This document shows, piece by piece, positions 1 to 6,699 of a stretch of DNA of 13,957 bases. How positions within the stretch are numbered: position 1 is the stretch's first letter; every line of letters starts with the position of its first letter. Source of the stretch: UBA5738 sp964470995 (GTDB taxonomy: Bacteria; Patescibacteriota; Minisyncoccia; Minisyncoccales; UBA5738); NCBI GenBank assembly GCA_964470995.1, contig CAYYEP010000020.1, positions 1 to 13,957 on the forward strand, given 5' to 3'. The position numbers were made by a program, and so were the translations under genes. Below the pieces are notes generated by a model. It made no database searches. It saw only the letters and a program-made list of their open reading frames with translations, and was not told where the DNA came from.

Positions 1-536
1 TCGTCAATTCCAGAACAGCTAGTGGTTTTAGACGAATCGGAATCATCGCAATCGCTATCGTTTGTCGAATAGCCCTCGCCCGGATCGGCACATGCGTTGA
101 CTGCCGCGCCCGCGCCGTAACCATCGTTATCGCCGTCAACATAATAATTGACAAAGCTCAAACCATTGTCGGCCGTACCGTCGCAATCATTATCCTTCCC
201 GTCGCAAACCTCCGGATTGCTGGGCCACACATCGGCGTCGTTATCGTCGCAATCTTCATCATTATCGGTGTATCCCGAATCAAAACATCCGTAAATACCA
301 ACTCCCGTGCCAAAGAAATCGCCATCCGCGTCGGCAAACATCAAAGGTGCGTTTTCATCGGTCAGCCCGTCGCAATCATTGTCAATATTGTCGCAAGCTT
401 CCTCTTCCGCGCCCGAATAAACAGAATCGTTATCGTCATCGCAGTCGCCGGTATTGTCAACATACTCCTCGGGCGCATTGCACGCTTCAACCGAAGTGCC
501 GCCGCCATTGCCGTCGCCGTCTTTGTCCCAATAGAA
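1..536 (-). repeat. Three tandem MopE-type protein repeats (third truncated)
   Basis: In-protein repeats of about 58-61 codons. Unit 1 (354-536) opens with YWDKDGDGNGGG and closes with DNIDNDCDGLTDE. Unit 2 (162-338) opens with FADADGDFFGTG and closes with DGKDNDCDGTADNG. Unit 3 (1-~150) opens with YYVDGDNDGYGAG and runs out of the window. All share the Cys pair and the DCDD core. The repeats differ in sequence, so this is an old domain repeat and not a recent DNA duplication. Confidence 0.85.
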
Positions 537-1484
537 CGTCGATTTAGTGCAGTTGTCCACGTTATAAGCGATACAATAAATATTGCGCGGATACTTATCC
601 CGGTTACTGCCTAACTGGATGAACTCCTTATTGTCGCCGTTTACCGCGTCATTGTGACAGCGGATTTGGCCAAAAGTTGCTCCGCTTGACGGTACCACTT
701 CGCTTACCCAAAGCTGGTCGCCTTTTGTTATTGCATTATACAAACTGTCGTTTAATTTTGATTTAAATTCCGACAATTTTATCGTATATTCGCCCGCATT
801 GTCGGTAACAACAGTTTTTTTCTTGCCGCTGTCCTGATTTTCGTTTGTATCGAGCACAAAGCTCCAGTTACCGGGAGTTACCTGGCAGCCTTCGGGCAAT
901 TCGGCCGGATCCACAATTGGCCGATCCGCGCCAAACCCGGTTGCGTAGTTCGAAAAATTGACATATTGGCCGCCGGTCGCGTCAAGGTTGCCGGCATTCT
1001 GGTTTCCTTCAATATTTGAATATGAATCGCAAACCGCCTTCACAAAATGGAAGGTTGTGTCAATATTGGATTTAACAAATTTAATGGTATCGCTGCCACG
1101 CAACGTACTGTCGCCTGCGTGCTTAGTTTCTACGCAAACCTTGCGCCTCCCATCATCACCCGCCATCAAATTCCATGCCTTCGAATCCGCGAAAGACTCC
1201 CAACTACTCCATGAAATACCCTTATCGCTACATTGCTTATACCATTTAACGTTTGCGAAACGCATCTGTGTGGGTATAGTTTTGTTTCTATTACTCAAAT
1301 TATAAGTTACCGTTAGTGTTGCTTCCAGCGACCCGGTAGTCTTGTCGCCGTCGTTTATCTCAACATCAGTACCGCTATGCGCCAATGCCACTGCCGGAGA
1401 GATCATTTGCGCCACCATTGCCAAAACCGAAACTGCCGCCATAACGCGGTTTCTGCCTTTCAAACAAACCATTTTTTTATTCAT
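1..1484 (-). CDS. Secreted protein with MopE-type Asp-rich metal-binding repeats (3' end cut by window edge)
   Basis: About 494 codons are visible, and the frame is still open at base 1. From the ATG at 1484 the protein starts MNKKMVCLKGRNRV, followed by a hydrophobic stretch ending near AVALAHSG, which is a typical signal peptide. Residues ~40-315 form an unassigned beta-rich region with scattered cysteines. From residue ~317 on there are repeats of the type D-x-D-G-D, then a Cys, then DCDD-N-D, then C-D-x-x-D-N-D-C-D-G, the pattern of the MopE putative metal-binding motif of surface proteins; Asp-rich loops of this type bind Ca2+ or Cu. An in-frame ATG at 1505 directly after a TAA and another at 1472 are alternative starts; none has a good Shine-Dalgarno. 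I chose 1484 because it gives the best signal peptide. The gene has its own promoter and a long leader. The family assignment is firm; metal identity and function are not. Confidence 0.85.
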   Translation of the reverse strand, partial: MNKKMVCLKGRNRVMAAVSVLAMVAQMISPAVALAHSGTDVEINDGDKTTGSLEATLTVTYNLSNRNKTIPTQMRFANVKWYKQCSDKGISWSSWESFADSKAWNLMAGDDGRRKVCVETKHAGDSTLRGSDTIKFVKSNIDTTFHFVKAVCDSYSNIEGNQNAGNLDATGGQYVNFSNYATGFGADRPIVDPAELPEGCQVTPGNWSFVLDTNENQDSGKKKTVVTDNAGEYTIKLSEFKSKLNDSLYNAITKGDQLWVSEVVPSSGATFGQIRCHNDAVNGDNKEFIQLGSNRDKYPRNIYCIAYNVDNCTKSTFYWDKDGDGNGGGTSVEACNAPEEYVDNTGDCDDDNDSVYSGAEEEACDNIDNDCDGLTDENAPLMFADADGDFFGTGVGIYGCFDSGYTDNDEDCDDNDADVWPSNPEVCDGKDNDCDGTADNGLSFVNYYVDGDNDGYGAGAAVNACADPGEGYSTNDSDCDDSDSSKTTSCSGID

Positions 1485-1522
1485 ATCTTTTTCTGTTATT
1501 TGCATTTTAATTTTTTTGAATC

Positions 1523-1579
1523 AAAAAAATAGCCCGGTTTCTAATTTGCCGCAAAGCAAACCAAAAACCGAACGGTTTT
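1523..1579 (-). promoter_or_regulatory. Attenuator-like mutually exclusive hairpins in the leader of the MopE-repeat gene
   Basis: Reading the minus strand, three segments follow each other: AAAACCG (1579-1573), CGGTTTT (1570-1564) and AAACCG (1540-1535). The last is followed after five bases by seven T (1529-1523). Segments 1 and 2 can form a tight hairpin. Segments 2 and 3 can form a longer one, with an inner TTTGC/GCAAA stem, which would be a terminator because of the T run. This is the topology of transcription attenuation, placed between a strong promoter and the start codon. What is seen is complementarity only; the regulatory role is inferred, and no known riboswitch family was recognised upstream. 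Confidence 0.4.
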
Positions 1580-1648
1580 AAAACTCACGCTAACATTGTT
1601 CATCCAAAATTTCGGCACTTTTTGTCTTTCGACGATCCCACCTCCCAT
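1541..1648 (-). CDS. Possible 35-codon leader ORF ending inside the attenuator
   Basis: An ATG at 1648, about 13 bases after the expected transcription start, opens a 35-codon frame (MGGGIVERQKVPKFW...) that stops with TAG at 1541-1543, between the two arms of the putative terminator hairpin. It is moderately rich in Val (6) and Phe (4), but there is no run of one amino acid and no Shine-Dalgarno. An open frame of this length is easily chance. It is listed because of its position relative to the attenuator, not on coding evidence. Confidence 0.18.
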   Translation of the reverse strand: MGGGIVERQKVPKFWMNNVSVSFKTVRFLVCFAAN

Positions 1649-1667
1649 AGGTCATCAATGATCAATA

Positions 1668-1696
1668 ATACTAGCCGAAAGTATTTTGCTTGTCAA
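1668..1696 (-). promoter_or_regulatory. Sigma70-type promoter for the MopE-repeat gene
   Basis: On the minus strand, a perfect -35 TTGACA (1696-1691), a 17-bp spacer and -10 TAGTAT (1673-1668). Transcription would begin near 1661, giving a leader of about 177 nt before the ATG at 1484. One of the two best promoter matches in the window. Confidence 0.7.
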
Positions 1697-1748
1697 TAAA
1701 ATTTGAGCGGGGGAAACCGTCCTCCCAGATTAAAAAAACGAAACAAAA

Positions 1749-1782
1749 GAAAGAAACAAAAAAACACGGCCTTTGCCGGCCG
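1749..1782 (-). terminator. Rho-independent terminator after the 315-aa anchored protein gene
   Basis: On the minus strand, a CGGCC stem (1782-1778), loop GGCAAA and GGCCG (1771-1767), followed by a T-rich tract with seven consecutive T (1764-1758) and further T-rich sequence. It lies 32 bases past the stop of the gene ending at 1814 and upstream of the promoter of the next gene, so it separates the two transcription units. Confidence 0.75.
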
Positions 1783-1813
1783 CTCCAAAAAGATTTGGAT
1801 TTAAACTTATGTC

Positions 1814-2761
1814 CTACCCTGTTGTCCGGCTCGCCCGCCGCTTTGTAATCGCGCTAACCAAGCCTGCGGCTAAAAGAATTATTACCCCCAGGACGAACCA
1901 GAACTTCTCTGAAACGCCAATGTTCAAACTTGAGAGATTGGCCGCCATAGACCCAAGCGGCTTATTTGTAACCGTAAATCCGATTTTTTGGTTATAAACC
2001 GGATTGCCGCTCAATAAAATATCAATTTGCGCCTCGTATCTCCCGGGCGGCTTTCCCGCGCTGGACCATTCCAGCAGCGCCCCCATATCCTTTCGTTCGT
2101 GCGCCCGCACCGGCGCCCCGCCGGAATACGGATAAATTGCATTATGCAATATCGCGTTAGTTTCGGTATTTACTATTCGCAGTTGGGCGTCGGGCTTAAC
2201 CGCCACGTTCCCTTTATTATCGTAGACAACTTTTAATTTTAATAAATCCCCCGCCAAAACCTCCTGCTCCAGGGGCGCAATTGTCGCCGTAAGCTCGATT
2301 TTTTCCTCATCGGTTACTGTAATGCTCACTTCGCGGTCCACCACCAGGTTTACGCTGGTTGTTACCCGGCCGCGCAAGGGATTGGTCGCCGCTTCGGTGA
2401 TGGAGATCAACCCCGTGTATGTATCGTTTGGCGCGTCCTCGGGTACCAAAAATTTAACGGTTACGTTTTCCCGCGAATCCGTCCCTACGGTAATTTCGCT
2501 GATAGGTTCCGAGAATTCCTTGTCCCCGGGACGGTAAAAAGCGGTCCAATCGGCAATCTGGCCCTCCGCGCGCAAGTTGTAAGCCGCTTCCTCTCCTTTT
2601 GAATTGATCAAAAGCAGGTTCCTGGTTAATTCGGCGCCCTTGACCGCGTCTGAAATAATTATCGGTTCGCTTACCATCGCGATCGCGAAAACCAAACCCG
2701 GAACAACCGCGCCCGCAAAGACCCCGGCGGCCAGCTTTAATATGGCATCAAGTTTATTCAT
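1814..2761 (-). CDS. Membrane-anchored extracellular beta-sandwich protein (NEW3/DUF916-like)
   Basis: 315 aa. The N-terminus MNKLDAILKLAAGVFAGA... is a signal peptide (to about residue 26). Residues ~33-125 look like a NEW3-type sandwich: an early ITN-like 'LLLINSKGEEAAYNL' strand pair, then VKFLVPEDAPNDTYTGLISI, the usual 'probable x-G-x-Y-x-G-x-I' ending. Residues ~155-265 form a second Ig-like unit (VVYDNKGNVAVKP...). One transmembrane segment follows (FWFVLGVIILLAAGLV, ~287-302) with a basic tail KRRASRTTG, so the protein would be held in the membrane with its sandwiches outside. The start ATG is 11 bases from a TATAAT box and has no Shine-Dalgarno. It is last in the run 5968-1814 and is followed by a terminator. 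Fold is called from pattern; partner unknown. Confidence 0.8.
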   Translation of the reverse strand: MNKLDAILKLAAGVFAGAVVPGLVFAIAMVSEPIIISDAVKGAELTRNLLLINSKGEEAAYNLRAEGQIADWTAFYRPGDKEFSEPISEITVGTDSRENVTVKFLVPEDAPNDTYTGLISITEAATNPLRGRVTTSVNLVVDREVSITVTDEEKIELTATIAPLEQEVLAGDLLKLKVVYDNKGNVAVKPDAQLRIVNTETNAILHNAIYPYSGGAPVRAHERKDMGALLEWSSAGKPPGRYEAQIDILLSGNPVYNQKIGFTVTNKPLGSMAANLSSLNIGVSEKFWFVLGVIILLAAGLVSAITKRRASRTTG

Positions 2762-2772
2762 TTTTGATTTTA

Positions 2773-2778
2773 ATTATA
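2773..2778 (-). promoter_or_regulatory. -10 box TATAAT just upstream of the 315-aa gene
   Basis: A perfect TATAAT on the minus strand ends 11 bases before the ATG at 2761, which would make an almost leaderless mRNA. No convincing -35 lies 16-18 bp upstream; that position falls inside the hairpin at 2781-2825. Promoter activity is plausible but not certain. Confidence 0.45.
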
Positions 2779-2780
2779 AG

Positions 2781-2848
2781 CGGAACGGTCCAAAGACAGC
2801 GTTGGCCTGCCTTGGGGCCGTTCCGGGGATAGCCTGCCAACCATCCCC
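2781..2848 (-). other. Two consecutive hairpins in the 418-aa/315-aa gene spacer
   Basis: Minus strand: GGGGAT (2830-2825) pairs with the upstream ATCCCC complement (2848-2843). This is followed by a long stem with perfect 8-bp arms CGGAACGG (2825-2818) and CCGTTCCG (2788-2781). Inside it, CCAAGGCAG pairs with CTGTCTTTGG with one bulge and one G-U wobble that exists only on the minus strand. No T run follows, so it is not an ordinary terminator. It may be an mRNA processing/stability element or a leader structure. Confidence 0.5.
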
Positions 2849-2868
2849 GCAACAAAAAATCTGGCTCT

Positions 2869-4125
2869 CTACGGAGTCACCTGGTCATCGCAAGACTCAA
2901 AATCAGCCTTTATCGCCCCAATCCACATAGAACCGCCATAAGAATCGTGGTTCAAAAGATCGGGCCATTTTTCGATCACATGAATGGAAAAGTCCATTTC
3001 CTCAATTTCGGACAAGTCAAGCTCTTCGTCTAAAACCTTGTAATCGTTAAACGAATCCGGCGTTTCTCCGACCGCTCCGAAAGGCGAATAAGTTTTCCAA
3101 TCGCTGTTCAGATCGCCCACGCGCGCGTCGTATTCCACGTTCCAATCGGTGGACCCGGTTTGTTTTCCCAGCCCCATATCGTCCTGGGCCACTTTCATCG
3201 CCAAACGCACATTGCCCGTATTTCTTACTGTTTCGGCGCCGGTGCCAAAACACTTATCGCCAAAAATCTTTTTGTGGTCGCTTACGCTCACCTGGCCGAA
3301 ATCCACTCCGGCAAAATCGATATCAAAACCCTTGGTTTCTATATAGCTGAAATAATTGGTCATAATATCGCTGGGATAGCTGTTTTCATCGATACCCCAT
3401 ACCGATACGCGGTATTCACCCGCCGGATCTTCCCAAATCAGCTGTTTGTCGGCGCAATACACCGCCGCGCTACCTTTGACCAATTCGCCATCGTTCAGAT
3501 TGCAAAGAGCTTCATAATCCATCTGGTCATGCCAGGTTTCAATCAGGTTGCTGTTCTCTCCCAGCCAAAGGGAGTTGCAAACCAGATTTTTGCCGGTTTC
3601 TTGGTCAAGCTCGTGCAGAAAATTCTGTTCCACCATCGCCTCGCAACCGCCGCTGGGATTGTCAATCTCTTCCCCGTTTTCGTTGGCAATGCCGGTGCTG
3701 TTACACTCCGTATGGCCGCTTACGTGCATCGGCACATCCGGATAAAATATTTCGGCCACGACATGCTGGGTATTTTCCGGATCCAAATCTCTGCCATGCA
3801 CCACCGCGCACACGGTATAGTCCATCAACTCGTCCCAATCGCCCGGAGCGCCAAATTGCGCCCCGTCGGCGCAATCATCGTCCAAGCCCTCGCCGCCGGC
3901 TTCCGTACAGGCTACATAGTTACCGCTATCGTCAAAACACGGCCCTTTCATCTCCCACTTGGCTAAAACATTGATCGGATCCGCCGACGTGCTTCCGATC
4001 GATGGGGTTAAAACGGTATCAATTGTTGTGGTCACATACTCCGGAGAATCAGCCACGCTAAGCGACGGCCCCAAAAGCATTGCCAGCATTGATACCATTA
4101 AACCTGTTGCAATTTGTTTTTGCAT
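2869..4125 (-). CDS. Secreted Cys- and Asp-rich protein, paralogue of the neighbouring 527-aa protein
   Basis: 418 aa with a signal peptide (MQKQIATGLMVSMLAMLLGPSLSVA, residues 1-25) and no membrane segment at the C-terminus, so probably secreted or surface-associated. The mature part is acidic, with about a dozen Cys that could form disulfides. Landmarks are AEIFYPD (124-130), GSAAVYC (218-224), a beta strand block FDIDFAGVDFGQV, VRNTGN (300-305) and QDDMGL (314-319), followed by an EYDARVGD block. The same landmarks occur in the same order with nearly the same spacing in the upstream 527-aa protein. I do not recognise a named domain; the VRNTGN...QDDMG block resembles beta-sandwich modules of surface proteins. 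The ATG at 4125 has a TATAAA box 12 bases upstream and no Shine-Dalgarno. Confidence 0.8.
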   Translation of the reverse strand: MQKQIATGLMVSMLAMLLGPSLSVADSPEYVTTTIDTVLTPSIGSTSADPINVLAKWEMKGPCFDDSGNYVACTEAGGEGLDDDCADGAQFGAPGDWDELMDYTVCAVVHGRDLDPENTQHVVAEIFYPDVPMHVSGHTECNSTGIANENGEEIDNPSGGCEAMVEQNFLHELDQETGKNLVCNSLWLGENSNLIETWHDQMDYEALCNLNDGELVKGSAAVYCADKQLIWEDPAGEYRVSVWGIDENSYPSDIMTNYFSYIETKGFDIDFAGVDFGQVSVSDHKKIFGDKCFGTGAETVRNTGNVRLAMKVAQDDMGLGKQTGSTDWNVEYDARVGDLNSDWKTYSPFGAVGETPDSFNDYKVLDEELDLSEIEEMDFSIHVIEKWPDLLNHDSYGGSMWIGAIKADFESCDDQVTP

Positions 4126-4137
4126 ATTGTAATTAAA

Positions 4138-4143
4138 TTTATA
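4138..4143 (-). promoter_or_regulatory. -10 box TATAAA just upstream of the 418-aa gene
   Basis: TATAAA on the minus strand ends 12 bases before the ATG at 4125, the same arrangement as at the 315-aa gene. No good -35 is visible. TTATAA is self-complementary, so it could equally serve a plus-strand start. Confidence 0.4.
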
Positions 4144-4150
4144 AGATCAA

Positions 4151-4373
4151 CGGATTTTCTAACCGAAATCCGCAAAGTCTAAATATCCCTTGCCGCGGCG
4201 GATCCGTATCTCCAAAAAGCTCGGACCCACCGGCTCGGGATAAGTCCCGGCCGACCGGTTAACCGCTGTATGGCGGGTTTTTTTATCGGAACGGGCACCA
4301 CAGCTTCGACAACTGATGTACCTGCCCCAAATAAAGATCGGGTGCCAGTCCGCTTTTCTCAAACGGTATGGCA
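4151..4373. ncRNA. Candidate structured RNA region between the two paralogues (strand unresolved)
   Basis: The 259-bp spacer 4126-4384 holds no convincing gene but four hairpins besides a terminator. They are CGGATTT/AAATCCG (4151-4172, perfect 7 bp); ACCGG...CCGGT enclosing CGGGA/TCCCG (4229-4259); GGGCA/TGCCC (4293-4327); and TGCCA/TGGCA enclosing a 6-bp inner stem (4343-4373). The inner stem of the last is complete only on the minus strand, through a G-U pair, whereas the terminator at 4261-4284 works only on the plus strand. It may therefore be two elements: a minus-strand leader or 3' UTR, and a plus-strand small RNA from about 4145 to 4284. No SRP, 6S, RNase P, tmRNA or tRNA signature was found. 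Confidence 0.35.
4261..4284 (+). terminator. Plus-strand rho-independent terminator with no plus-strand gene in front
   Basis: Plus strand: CCGC (4263-4266), loop TGTATG, GCGG (4273-4276), then G and seven T (4278-4284). On the minus strand the T run becomes an A run on the wrong side, so it cannot serve the flanking minus-strand genes. Confidence 0.6.
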
Positions 4374-4384
4374 TCCAAGCTCTA

Positions 4385-5968
4385 TTATTTGCCGCTTCCT
4401 TTAAATGCCGCCTCGCCGCTTTCATCCCTGATTCCGATCGTTACCGCCTCCCAAAGCCCGTCCGCCTCAAAATCCGCATCAATGGCCGCTGGGATCGCCT
4501 TCCCCACGGCGTAATCAAAACATTCATAATTTCCGTTATTTTTAGCGCTAATAACCATTTTCCCCCGATACGCGGGCGCACTCTGCGGCTCCCGCGCCGG
4601 ATACTTCGAAACCAAAACGCTGAAACTCAAGGGCATTATTGCCGAAAGATCCACCGCGCCCGGGAGATCAACCGCTTCGCCAGATCCGTAAACAACCTCC
4701 TCTTCATCCCCAAGCCGCGCCCGGTAAAAAATCAAACTGTTACCGTCTTCATCGGCCAAACCCATATCATCCTGGGAAATGTTGATAATTAAGCGCGTGT
4801 TGCCCGTATTGCGCACCAGTGGCGTAGCGGTTTGGCCATTGCTCTGCGCGCCGGTCTCAATGTCCGCCGCGACCAACCCGTAATCAACCGCGCCAAAATC
4901 CAATTCAAACGCGGGTTTTTCGATATAGTCGAAAACTCCGGCCAGAGCGTTCGAATATTCGCCGTTTATACTCCGGGCCATCACCAATGTTTCATAAGTT
5001 CCGGCAATATCGTCATAAGCCAATTCGCGGTCGCAACAGTAAACCGCCGCCGATTCCTCTAGTGCGCCATTGCCGCCGTCGACGTCGTCCCGCGACACCC
5101 CACCGGCAAAAAATACCGGCGCTTCCGAATCCCCGGCAATCAAATCCCAAATCGGATCATTTTCCCGTAGATCTCGTGGATTCATTCGGCACGCGCCGCC
5201 CGAAACCTGGCCGCAACCCACGCGTCCCCGAATATCAGCGGGTCCGAAACCGGCGTTCTTGGGATAAAAAATTTGGCCGTAAACTTCCTCGGTATCCGTT
5301 TTATCCGCATTGGCAATGATCGCACAAAGTTTAAACTTGCTGACTGCGCCATAACGCCCCGACGGTTCTATATGTTCCGTTATTCTCCCGTCGCCGCTCA
5401 CAATAAACTGGGCTAGCGCCGCCGGGGGCGCGGCGTCTATAAATACCACGCTCGAAGTCGCCGCCGCCGGTTCCGGCGCATCCCAAAGTATGAGTGCGTC
5501 TGAAGCCACGCTAAGGCCTTCCAAAGCCTCGTTAACTGGCAACGCGGTTGCAATGTCATCTGCGGCCGTATCAAGCGTACTGGTTGCGCTGGTTGGCTCG
5601 CTTACCGCTTCAAGGCCATCGCTCTCCAATTTTGCTTCATTGGCCGCATCATCCGTATCCGCCGCCATATCCGCGTCTATAGTTGTTTCTCCATCGCTTT
5701 CCTTCTCTTGCTCCGCTGGCTCAATAGCCTCATCTGTTGAATTTTTGCCACTTTGATTAAGGCTGGCGGCGGCAGAATCTAAAATATCAATAAGATGGGA
5801 GGACCCATCTTCATCCGCCGCAATATCATTTTCCGGCAATTCATCGGTCGTCCCACTGTCAGCAAACTCCGGCGTTGACGTCGCGGCCGTATCGGCCCAA
5901 GCCGTTAACGGCGGGCAGCCAAGCCCGACAATCTGGAATATTAAGATGATCGCGAGAGTCCGGCGCAT
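4385..5968 (-). CDS. Secreted protein with long acidic linker and a domain shared with the 418-aa protein
   Basis: 527 aa. Signal peptide MRRTLAIILIFQIVGLGCPPLTAWA (1-25); Cys18 is not in a clear lipobox context. Residues ~26-165 are an acidic, Ala/Ser/Thr/Asp/Glu-rich, probably disordered linker. The folded part (~185-490) carries GQIFYP (231-236), ESAAVYC (305-311), FELDFGAVDYGLV, VRNTGN (385-390) and QDDMGL (399-404), matching the 418-aa neighbour (spacing SAAVYC to VRNTGN 79 versus 81 residues, VRNTGN to QDDMGL 14 in both). It is first of the three minus-strand genes 5968-1814. There is no C-terminal anchor. The ATG at 5968 is preceded by a TATAAA box but no Shine-Dalgarno. Function unknown; surface location is inferred from the signal peptide and company. 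Confidence 0.8.
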   Translation of the reverse strand: MRRTLAIILIFQIVGLGCPPLTAWADTAATSTPEFADSGTTDELPENDIAADEDGSSHLIDILDSAAASLNQSGKNSTDEAIEPAEQEKESDGETTIDADMAADTDDAANEAKLESDGLEAVSEPTSATSTLDTAADDIATALPVNEALEGLSVASDALILWDAPEPAAATSSVVFIDAAPPAALAQFIVSGDGRITEHIEPSGRYGAVSKFKLCAIIANADKTDTEEVYGQIFYPKNAGFGPADIRGRVGCGQVSGGACRMNPRDLRENDPIWDLIAGDSEAPVFFAGGVSRDDVDGGNGALEESAAVYCCDRELAYDDIAGTYETLVMARSINGEYSNALAGVFDYIEKPAFELDFGAVDYGLVAADIETGAQSNGQTATPLVRNTGNTRLIINISQDDMGLADEDGNSLIFYRARLGDEEEVVYGSGEAVDLPGAVDLSAIMPLSFSVLVSKYPAREPQSAPAYRGKMVISAKNNGNYECFDYAVGKAIPAAIDADFEADGLWEAVTIGIRDESGEAAFKGSGK

Positions 5969-5996
5969 AATTTTGCTTTTAAGATATATATTTCAT

Positions 5997-6026
5997 TTTA
6001 TAGAATGAATATTAAACAGGAATTAA
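5997..6026 (-). promoter_or_regulatory. Likely promoter of the 527-aa gene
   Basis: Minus strand -10 TATAAA (6002-5997) with a weak -35 TTAATT (6026-6021) at 18 bp. Start near 5990 gives a short AT-rich leader of about 22 nt. The rest of 6027-6129 shows no further feature I can support. Confidence 0.45.
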
Positions 6027-6129
6027 ACGGCCGCCGCGGACAATCCATGACCCGGACAAAAAAAGCGCCTTCGCCCGATCCTTAAAGCAAAAAGCCGTCA
6101 AACGAGAGCAATCGTCCCATGGTAAATCT

Positions 6130-6158
6130 AAAAAAAGAAACCGCTGGTTTTCGGTTTC
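6130..6158 (-). terminator. Rho-independent terminator after the 158-aa gene
   Basis: Minus strand: GAAACCG (6158-6152), 8-base loop, CGGTTTC (6143-6137), then seven T (6136-6130). The perfect 7-bp stem and T run sit 17 bases after the stop of the gene ending at 6175. Confidence 0.8.
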
Positions 6159-6174
6159 AAAAAAAAGGCGGCGC

Positions 6175-6651
6175 TCAAAGCAAATTACTACACCTCCTGC
6201 AACTATCGCTAGCGAGAAAATGCTGGTCTTTTACAAATACCACTTTATCCTCGCCGTATATCGCCTCGGCGATCGACGTCATAAGGTCGAGCAACCTCAT
6301 TCGCCCTCTGCGGTATCGCCTGGTGGTAACAACGCAAAAACATTTTCCACTAAATATTATACTGGCAACACCAGGGGCAATTATCAGGTTGCGCGCCGCT
6401 TGCCACGCATCATAATTGGCAAACGGGTAATACGGATAATAAGGCGCCCCGGTTGTGTTTTTATGTGTTAATTTCACCTTCTTGTCTAAAATGAACGTCT
6501 GAACCATGGGCAGAACGAGCGAGTGGTCCAAAGCGAACCACACTCTATCACGCCTTCCCGGTTCGTCAATTTCTGCAGTAAAAGCATAATAAACCCTTAC
6601 TCCAGTCACTGCTTCTTGTCCGTCGATATTCACTCCTCCCGATACACTCAA
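6175..6651 (-). CDS. Uncharacterised soluble protein, TTG (or GTG) start
   Basis: Up to 158 aa. I do not recognise a family. There is no signal peptide and no membrane segment; the chain alternates beta-like and charged stretches (VYYAFTAEIDEP, VWFALDHSLVLP, a Tyr-rich PYYPYYPF, then a basic RRYRRGRMRLLDL helix) and ends with a Cys-containing tail SCRRCSNLL. The frame is closed by TAG just upstream of the TTG at 6651, and the first internal Met is deep in the frame, so the start must be TTG 6651 or GTG 6633; a GGAG lies 11 bases before the TTG. Codon use (AGG, AGA, CGA, many A/T third positions) differs from the C/G-ending codons of the neighbours. It follows the 191-aa gene by 48 bases, probably in the same transcript, and has a strong terminator. 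That context and the long frame support a real gene. Confidence 0.55.
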   Translation of the reverse strand: MSVSGGVNIDGQEAVTGVRVYYAFTAEIDEPGRRDRVWFALDHSLVLPMVQTFILDKKVKLTHKNTTGAPYYPYYPFANYDAWQAARNLIIAPGVASIIFSGKCFCVVTTRRYRRGRMRLLDLMTSIAEAIYGEDKVVFVKDQHFLASDSCRRCSNLL

Positions 6652-6699
6652 ATCCTAATATTCTCCGCTAATTTATCAAGCTTCCCGCGCGGCCTCACG

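Noticed and set aside
1..536. Thrombospondin type 3 repeats
   Set aside because: The Asp-rich loops look similar, but the Cys spacing and the DNDCDG ends fit MopE-type repeats.
3160..3966. 268-aa open frame on the plus strand
   Set aside because: It lies wholly opposite the 418-aa secreted protein gene, lacks a start signal and has no family features; it is a shadow frame.
4151..4373. tRNA, SRP RNA, tmRNA or RNase P RNA
   Set aside because: No T-loop GGTTCGA, no SRP tetraloop motif and no RNase P core motif were found on either strand.
4159..4425. 88-aa minus-strand frame covering the structured spacer
   Set aside because: It overlaps the 3' end of the 527-aa gene, has no ribosome site or promoter, and runs through several hairpins; the structure better explains the sequence.
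4832..5756. Several plus-strand frames of 65-110 aa opposite the 527-aa gene
   Set aside because: Ser/Ala- and Pro/Arg-rich shadows of the acidic linker codons, with no start signals.
6048..6080. Second terminator (GC-rich, T run) upstream of the 527-aa gene
   Set aside because: On the minus strand GCG-AAGG-CGC followed by seven T has only a 3-bp stem, and a far better terminator is present at 6130-6158.
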